Source: Cristatella mucedo | Taxonomy: Eukaryota; Bryozoa; Phylactolaemata; Cristatellidae | Assembly (NCBI GenBank): GCA_009760855.2 | Contig: WPIO01000011.1 | Coordinates: 667,501-731,500 of the forward strand | Direction: 5' to 3' | DNA length: 64,000 bases | Part shown: positions 57,565-64,000 of the stretch, piece after piece | How positions within the stretch are numbered: position 1 is the first letter of the stretch | Layout of the letters: every line of letters starts with the position of its first letter | Notes under the pieces: generated by a model | Told to the model about the DNA's origin: nothing | Seen by the model: only the letters and a program-made list of their open reading frames with translations | The model's database searches: none | Position numbers and translations under genes: made by a program

Positions 57565-58027
57565 TGTGTTGTGAGGTAACATGACTTTGAAGCCTGCGAG
57601 CTCTGGACTGAGACCCTACTAGGGCTCAGCTCAGACTGCCTAAGCAGCTGCAAGTTCAGGAGCAGCAGAAGGGCAGACGATGATTCGGCAGATGACTCGG
57701 CAGTCCTGCCCAAATCCATGCATTCATTGGTGGCGTCTGTGGGACATCCATCCACTACAAACTGCCACCAGCTGTCGGGTGGGTTCAGAACGAACAATGC
57801 CCTGACAGTGCAAAGAACAACTCATGCATGGAATATATGGGCTGCCGAAGGAGTACAACCGGAGGGTGGGCTAGATCCCCCGAGGCCTGCAGCAGTCTAG
57901 TGTGTGTAGACTGAGCTTGGCCGGCGAGGTTTGGAATATAAGTGTTGGTGTTGGAGCCAGCAGGCTTGCTGCTCAGTCGCACTACCCTAACCCGAAGAAA
58001 GGACGTGCAGAGGGCTGTCACATGTGT
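57565..58027 (+). mobile_element. Solo LTR of a gypsy-type element, with 5-bp TSD
   Basis: The LTR spans 57570-58022 (453 bp), beginning TGTGAGGTAACATGACTTTG and ending GAGGGCTGTCACA. It is flanked by TGTGT at 57565-57569 and 58023-58027. Its body matches the LTRs of the element at 61230-62811 (CGGCAGTCCTGCCCAAATCC, GTTGGTGTTGGAGCCAGCAG). No internal sequence remains. LINE-A 3' UTR lies on both sides (about 57535-57564 and from 58023), so the LTR element inserted into a LINE. Confidence 0.88.
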
Positions 58028-58262
58028 GCTTATGCATGCTGATGCTAGGCTAGCTGCCACTAATGGCATTTGCAAACTGAAGCTATGCATGTCAGGTCTA
58101 ACTACGTTATGCTTGTAGACATTGAGCTTGCTACCATCCATGATTCGATCATGTTTCCTTTTTGGCAAATTTAAAGTGTCTAGAAAGAGATGACATTTTC
58201 TGGGGGCTCTACAAAATGCACGATTATTAATGTTATTATTATTATTATTGTTATTACTATAT
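58023..58262 (+). mobile_element. LINE-A 3' UTR and tail, split by the solo LTR
   Basis: GTGTGCTTATGCATGCTGAT, two further UTR blocks, a diverged GTAAAG region and an ATT/GTT tail. Its 5' continuation is on the other side of the LTR. Confidence 0.75.
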
Positions 58263-58355
58263 TTATCTTTACTGACTATGTACTGTTGCTAAAGAATTTG
58301 CACGTGGTGTAACATGCAGCCTATTTTAACTCCTAAGTATTCATTTTACTTGTAG

Positions 58356-58779
58356 AATGAAAGAGAAACTTCGTTCAAAGAGATCAGGCAACTCTGTTAT
58401 GGAAATGCTTCTCTTCCACGGCACCGGAGAAGACAAAATTGATGCCATCTGTCAGCAGGGATTCGATCATCGGGTTGCCGGTCTTAGCACTGGCACAGTG
58501 TATGGCCGTGGCTCCTTATTCAGCTCATCAGCAGGCTACTCGGAAAGCTACTGTCAGAGATCCAACAAGATGATAGTGGCTCAGGTCCTTGTAGGTGAGT
58601 ATGCAAAAGGACGATCGAACTACACTAGGCCGCCTCCTAAGAATCCAGACGAGACTTATAGTGAGCTCTACGATTCGGTGGTCAATGATTGCAAGTCACG
58701 AATGACAAATGTCATATTTGACATAAGTCAGGACTACCAGAACTATATAATCCATTTCGGCAACACGACTAAACTTTAG
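58356..58779 (+). CDS. PARP catalytic-domain terminal exon (H-G-T segment to stop)
   Basis: The acceptor TTTTACTTGTAG precedes M-K-E-K-L-R; the ATG at 58357 is internal to the exon, not a start. The peptide (140 residues) has L-L-F-H-G-T (His21), G-F-D near 35-37, Y-G-R-G-S-L-F-S-S-S-A-G-Y-S (49-62), V-L-V-G-E-Y, P-P-K-N-P and a last strand D-Y-Q-N-Y-I-I-H-F. This is the C-terminal half of a PARP10/14/15-type fold, which transfers ADP-ribose from NAD+ to proteins. By eye the second triad residue (Tyr in the usual G-x-Y-F) is Leu54, and no Glu occurs in the last strand. The domain is therefore not a polymerase and may be weak or inactive. It ends with TAG; a poly(A) signal follows at 59007. 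Confidence 0.85.
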
Positions 58780-59006
58780 ATACTAAAGTCGTAGCTGCAG
58801 ATCGCTTAACAGATATCCTACACCTAGCGTGGTAAACAATATTTTGTCTCTTATTCTTACTGCTTACGTGGCCCGACGTGCCGTGCTTTAGGCAACCACA
58901 GCTCATGTGTTAAATGTGTGCATAAGTACTTTGTCGTTACATAGTTACTTTGATTTGTCCAGTTAGTCCGAATGAGACCATCTGATATATTCTGTTAACA
59001 ACATTC

Positions 59007-59012
59007 AATAAA
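59007..59012 (+). terminator. AATAAA polyadenylation signal of the PARP gene
   Basis: AATAAA about 230 bp after the stop codon, in AT-rich 3' UTR context. A TG-rich stretch follows at 59060-59120. It is the first canonical signal downstream. Confidence 0.6.
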
Positions 59013-59378
59013 GTGGCTAAGATACATGCTCCTGCAGCCTTTTCTTAGTCCGAGCCGATTGTCTTTTGCTTGGTCTGTTTGTGTGCTTTTTATTGGGCAG
59101 ACTTGTATGTGTTTGTACCAAAATGTATAACCTATAAATAGCCGATAGACGTTTTTCCTTTTCAGGATAAATGAAGTGCCAAGAAAGGAACCTGTTAGTG
59201 TTGGAATGTTTTAGAAGATTATTACAAATATTATTTCTAAAACAGGTTGTCCAAAGCTTTAATTTCGTGTGCTTCAATTGAAACTTTGGCCGGCCCACTA
59301 AGCTTGGTTAAGTCAGCAGTCCTTGTGTGCACGTTTTTAAAAGCAGCTAGTGGCTGAGAGGCATGACTGTGGGCCTGG

Positions 59379-59588
59379 GCGTGAAGAGTCAAAATCAAAA
59401 CAGGATACTCTGAAATCAGAATGCCATTCTCGCAAGACATTTTTGTTTGGAGTCATCTGGTCCCTTTTACTTGAATTTTTTCTTGGATATAGGAAGGCAG
59501 AGCTTATAGGTAGCTTAAACTCACTATGGGTAGTAATTGAATCGGCCATGATCTGGGGATGGTCAAGCAACTACCTCAGCTAGAAACA
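59379..59588 (+). repeat. 210-bp conserved segment Y, copy 2
   Basis: It matches 50201-50409. It ends CTAGAAACAG and is directly followed by GTAAGTTG, the head of F3. The frame E-S-K-S-K-Q-D-T-L-K is open for about 66 codons and then stops. Confidence 0.7.
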
Positions 59589-61224
59589 GGTAAGTTGTTC
59601 GTGGCCTGCCACCATTCACGTACACTATCAGCCACTACTTTCACAAAGTCGTGGACTTAATACATCTTAGGGCAAAGTTGGTCGCATCGTTTGCGTTCGG
59701 GGAGAGCCAGACCTCATGTGTGCCTTGCTCTCTATCAACATTCTGAGAGCCAGAGCCAACGCCGATTCCCACGCTGGCTTAGCCCCTCTAAAAACTGTAC
59801 CGCCGCTCAAAAAAACACACTAACCTCTCTTCAAAAAACGACACGACGTTTGCATGATTCCTGTCATTTTAGCCATATCTATACAAATAAAGTGTGATAT
59901 TCCCCTTTGGAAAAGCAACACATAACTGTTCCTCGTAGGCACCCAGCCCGAGAAAGCTCATAAAACGATCTGGCCAAAGAAGAGAGTTCGTGCCACTTTT
60001 AGGCAATGAATCAAAGCCACCCTAGCTTCCACCAGCCGAAAGGCTGGCTCTCACCAGCTCTGTTGCTAATGAGGAGTATAACCAATGACAAACGAAGCAG
60101 CTTGATTTGGCATGCAGCTTTGCGGTCAATCCGAGTATCGGCTGCAGCTGCCTGCCCGAGACAACTCAGTCAGTGACAGTCGCTCTGGCTTCGTTCTGGC
60201 GACCATCTCACTACCCACAAACTCGTCTACTCCTTTCAGCTTGCTGGCGGGAGGGAAACTGCAGGTAGGGCCCCAATAGCTGATGTAGGTGAATGATTCG
60301 TGCGTGAAGTCGGTCGGTTGGCATCGTAAAGCCTGGTTTTGCATCGTCTAGGGTCGGGGCTGCCAGGGTGGCTGCGACTTCGGCTGGGAAACTCCCGTGC
60401 CAACCCTAATTATCGATAACAATGAGCTGGGAGCTTAGTGCCGAACCGGTGTGCCCTAGGCTATAGCATTGCGTAGAGCTCCTGGGAACAATCGATGCTG
60501 CAACATGCAATCCATTTTTAATGGACCGATGTAGATTTCGGTATTCTCCCAGGCCATTGCCGACGATTGCCGTGCATTGCTCTCGCATGTACGTTCATGA
60601 TTGGTTGATGGGATGCCGTTGCACTTTCAGTAAGGTACACTGTGGTTGACAGGATGTGGTTGCACTTTCAATATGGCACACTGTTACGCAGGCACAACTT
60701 GATCTCCTCCCACTTGCTTTGTTTGTTATTGTAATAGAAAATCATAGATTGCTGTATTGTCTCAGACAACTGCAGTTGATCGCCATGGATTGCCCAAGGT
60801 TGAACGCCTAAAAGGACTGCAAGTGTGCCCAAAGTGAGCATTACACGGTAAAATGGTTGCAAATTCAAACAGCCAATTTCAAGGAAATTTGAATGGGATT
60901 GTTGCAGAGACCGGGCCAATGCCGTCGATTGACCTTGATTGTGCCTTTGTCCATTGGATAAAAGGATGTGGCTGCACTTTTAATGCAGTGTACTGCAAGA
61001 AGCAAGCAAAGTTTGAGCTTCCCTCAGCAACTGCCGGTCCATTTCTAACTGTCTGTTATGGATTGGCACTTTTCCTGGGCCATTGCAGTCGATTGTCGTG
61101 CATTGCCGTCGATTGAACGCACACCATGGGGGAAAATTATGCTCGCACAGGTCCTTGTTAAGTGGAATGAGAGTTACAGTTTATATCAGCCAATATTATC
61201 AATCTTCCACGGATTTTGCTATTA

Positions 61225-62816
61225 GCCCCTGTGGAAGAACACAATGCTTGCAGCCTGTGAGCACTAGGTGGAGACTTGGCAAGGGTTGTCAGACTACCTA
61301 TGCAGCCGCAAGCTCACGACCGGTGGATCGGCAGACGATGGCTCGGCAGTCCTGCCCAAATCCATGCATTGGCTGCATCTGTGGGTACATCAATCTACCA
61401 CAAACTGTCGCCAGCTGTCGGGCGGGTTCGGAACGAACAATGGCCCGACAGTGCGAAAAACAACGCATGCATGGAATATATGTGCGTAGACTGGGCTTGG
61501 CTGGCGTTACGTGAAATAAAGGTTTTGGTGTTGGAGCCAGCAGACTTGTTGCTCGGTCGCGCTACCCAGCCTGACGACAGATCGTGCGGAGGGCTGTCAC
61601 ATTTGGTGGCAGCGGTGGGATCTAGGACGGTCTCTCCACCGGGATCTAAGTGAGTATTAGCTTGCAAAAGCTGTGCATGCCACAGCTGTGGTCTGAAATA
61701 CCAGGGAATGGCAAGCACGGAGATTATGATGAAAGAGAATCCGAGAGACAACTTCTTCTTCCGTGGAGCTTTAAGAAGGAGAGCAACGAGAACGCGAGGA
61801 ACGAGAGGAGTGGGAGCAGCGACGGGAGGACGAGAAGCGACGGCAGGACGAGAGGAGCAGGAGCGGAGACAAGAGAAGTTGGAGCAACGTCTTCGGGCAT
61901 ACCTAGAGCTGGCATTTCCGAGCAAGGCCGAGCTTGAGGAGCAGGAGGTGGCCCAGCCACTCCAGTTAGGAGCCGAGCCAGCCTCGGTGGAGGAGGTCTT
62001 GAACCCCGAGCTGCTATTTGGGGCCCAATTCGAGGAGGACATCTTTCAGGGCAGGCACAAGCGGAGGAGACTTACCCGCCGGGAGAGACGGGAATGCATG
62101 CGGAACCGCCAGACAGAGTTGGAGACCCGACCGGCAGGAGAGACAGCCGAGCCTGTAGTCGGGCTTAGCCAGAAGCAATTAGTCAAGCTCCAGGAGTCGG
62201 ACCCTACAGTAGACTGGGTGCTAAGGCTCTTCAGAAATAGCCAGGAACCGAACAAGCATGGCTTCGTGATTGATGGGGACCTGATACATAGGAGATGGAC
62301 AGCACGGGTCATCCCACGGCCAGCAAACCAGCTGATTCTGCCGAGTGTCTGTCGTAGCAGAGTGATGAGGCTGGCTCACTCTGTTCCACAAGGTCAGAGG
62401 GTAACCGATCAACCTGCTTGGTCATGGGACACTGCAGTGACGTAGCAGCTACTGGACACTAGAGGCCAGCTCCAACTTGCTAAAACAGACCACTGGTCTG
62501 TTGCCGGACGAGGAGGAGAGGGATGTGGAAGAACACAATGCTTGCAGCCTGTGAGCACTGGGCAGAGACCTAGCAAGGGCTGTCAGACTACCTAAGCAGC
62601 CACAAGCTCACGACCGGTGGATGGGCAGACGATGACTCGGCAGTCCTGCCCAAATCCATGCATAGGCTGCATCTGTGGGTACATCAATCTACCACAAACT
62701 GTCGCCAGCTGTCGGGCGGGTTCGGAACGAACAATGGCCCGACAGTGTGAAAAATAATGCATGCATGGAATATAAGGGTTGTCGGAGGAGTAGACCGGGA
62801 GGGCTGTCACAGCCCC
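61225..62816 (+). mobile_element. Short non-autonomous Ty3/gypsy element with GCCCC TSD
   Basis: 5' LTR 61230-61601 (372 bp, TGTGGAAGAACACAA...GGGCTGTCACA); a PBS-like TTTGGTGGCAGCGGTGGGAT follows. Internal region about 0.92 kb; purine tract GAGGAGGAGAGGGA ends at 62523. 3' LTR 62524-62811 (288 bp). Flanking GCCCC repeats are at 61225-61229 and 62812-62816. The F1 copy has one GCCCC at the equivalent site (about 46334). With so short an interior, the element lacks protease, reverse transcriptase and RNase H. Confidence 0.93.
61708..62445 (+). CDS. Gag-like/integrase zinc-finger fusion ORF of the gypsy element
   Basis: 245 codons. The N-terminal two thirds are Arg/Glu-rich, with low complexity and no clear domain; a gag-like start in another frame (about 61650) suggests a frame shift. 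Residues about 155-225 (L-S-Q-K-Q-L-V-K-L-Q-E-S-D-P-T-V, then G-D-L-I-H-R-R-W, L-P-S-V-C-R-S-R-V-M-R-L-A-H) resemble the zinc-binding N-terminus of Ty3/gypsy integrases just after RNase H. The second His and the Cys pair of the finger are lost after L-A-H-S-V-P-Q. The ORF is therefore a deletion product that joins gag-proximal sequence to the integrase start. Its function, if any, is unknown. Confidence 0.6.
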   Translation: MASTEIMMKENPRDNFFFRGALRRRATRTRGTRGVGAATGGREATAGREEQERRQEKLEQRLRAYLELAFPSKAELEEQEVAQPLQLGAEPASVEEVLNPELLFGAQFEEDIFQGRHKRRRLTRRERRECMRNRQTELETRPAGETAEPVVGLSQKQLVKLQESDPTVDWVLRLFRNSQEPNKHGFVIDGDLIHRRWTARVIPRPANQLILPSVCRSRVMRLAHSVPQGQRVTDQPAWSWDTAVT

Positions 62817-64000
62817 TACCATTGCTATTGATTGCCGTGCATCGCTGACAGTTAGCAATCAAAGCATCTTGAAAATTCCACGGTTTCACTTTGGACGCAG
62901 TGGAATGTAATATCTAATGACAATTGAGGCTTCGCCACTGCCAATTTCTCTTACATCTGCCGGGAATTGGTATATTAACCCAGCACATTGCTGACGATTG
63001 CCGTCCATTGCTCGCCATTGTACGTGAGTGATTGGTTGAAAGGATTTAATTGCACTTTGAAAACACTATGCTGTGACAGGAAAGATATATTTTATCTTGG
63101 TCCAGTCACTTTCTAGTGATTTTCGATGAACCATAATGGATTGCCGTATTTGCCTGTGCCATTGCCATAGATTGCCATGCATTGCTCAAGATTGCACTGT
63201 CAGAGCTGGTTGAAAGGTTTGAAAGTAAATATATGCACGCAGTGAGATGTTATGTGGTATGAGAATTCGAGCTTGGTGCTGCCGATGGTGTCTTTATTTG
63301 CCACGGATTCCGGTATTGGTCCCTGCCGTTGCTGTCGATTGCCCTGCATTGTTGACAATTAACGTGGAAAATAGCTTGAAAGTCCTTCGATGTCACTTTT
63401 ACCCCAACGAAATCTGAAATGCGATGACAAGCGGCACTTCGTGCAGCCAATTTAGTGTCAACTGGCCACGGCTTGGAGAGGATTGCTGCTTCAAGCCAAG
63501 CCGTTGCTGTAGATTTCCATGCATTTCCCGAGATTGTAGAGCACAATTGCTCAAAATAATGTGGTTGACTGTAACCAGTTTGCTGCGTAACATGCATTAG
63601 AAGTTGGAGCATTGCGAAACAGATTTCAGGGCATTTTACTTTAGATTGCTCTAAATTACGGTATTGGCCAGGGCCATTGCAGTCAATTGCAGTGCATTGC
63701 TGCCGAATGATCAAGGCAATAGTAATACAATTGTTGGATTACACAATAACCAAAAATCAGCGCAACGTGCAATCACTATTAGAGCTTAAAGTGTACGCAT
63801 TTTGGTCACTTTTTGGAACGTTTTGATATATTGACGTACTGGCCCTCATAGTTGCAGTCAATCGCAGTGCATTGCTGCAGAATGGCCGAGGCGATTACAG
63901 TGAAGTTATGCGAGTACACAATAACCTCAGGGTAGAGCGGCATGCAATCCTAATTTGAGCTCCTAGTGTATGCGTTCTGGTCGCTATGTATCGGATTGCA

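Larger units (their letters stand above)
59589..64000 (+). mobile_element. F3, longest F element, continues past the window
   Basis: Head module 59589-60002, middle module 60003-60430, then the array of about 175-bp subrepeats from about 60540 to the window end. The array follows the same unit order as F1 45640-47615. It is interrupted at 61230-62811 by a Ty3/gypsy element. The final bases correspond to F1 about 47540-47615, so two to five more units and the terminus should follow outside. Confidence 0.75.

Overview
This is a window of a metazoan nuclear genome. It contains spliced genes with consensus GT...AG boundaries, introns of 3.5 to 22.5 kb, long CA/GA/AT microsatellites, tRNA-headed SINEs, LINE, LTR and hAT debris, and a TMTC2-like gene. 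The repeat content (LINE tails ending in TTATT-type repeats, a NeSL/R2-type endonuclease fragment, Ty3/gypsy elements, a foldback-like element) points to a non-vertebrate animal. I cannot name the species or phylum from the sequence.

Left third, minus strand: four coding exons of a TMTC2 orthologue (ER membrane O-mannosyltransferase family with TPR repeats). Exon 1 is 20716-20807 (start codon in a GC-rich promoter), exon 2 is 13155-13827, exon 3 is 8267-9640 and exon 4 is 2066-2197. Intron phases agree at all three junctions. The exons encode about 757 residues: the whole membrane part and the first TPRs. The remaining TPR exons must lie beyond position 1. The introns hold microsatellites, a 51-bp minisatellite beside exon 4, and SINE/LINE fragments.

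Middle, 20.8-35.7 kb: no complete gene is recognised. There are LINE 3' ends, two tRNA-derived SINE families, a NeSL/R2-type LINE C-terminus (23.7-24.1 kb), a remnant of an LTR-retrotransposon 5' end (about 28.97 kb) and GC-rich patches at 27.4-28.4 and 31.5-31.9 kb.

Right part, plus strand: two exons of a PARP-type ADP-ribosyltransferase gene, at 35700-35833 (segment with the I-E-R-I-Q-N motif) and 58356-58779 (H-G-T segment to the stop). They are separated by about 22.5 kb of mostly mobile DNA. The catalytic Tyr position reads Leu and there is no C-terminal Glu, so activity is doubtful. That intron contains a 1.7-kb repeat family present twice, a hAT transposase pseudogene cut by a LINE, a solo LTR inside a LINE tail, and the most striking structure of the window: a 5-kb foldback-like palindrome (43563-48599) whose 1.55-kb arms are built of diverged subrepeats of about 175 bp.

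Two relatives of this element occur: a deletion derivative at 48.86-50.2 kb, and a longer copy from 59.6 kb to the right edge. The longer copy is itself interrupted by a short non-autonomous Ty3/gypsy element (61230-62811) with a 5-bp target duplication. The uninterrupted paralogous site at about 46.33 kb confirms that insertion. All calls are by eye; no alignment or database search was run.
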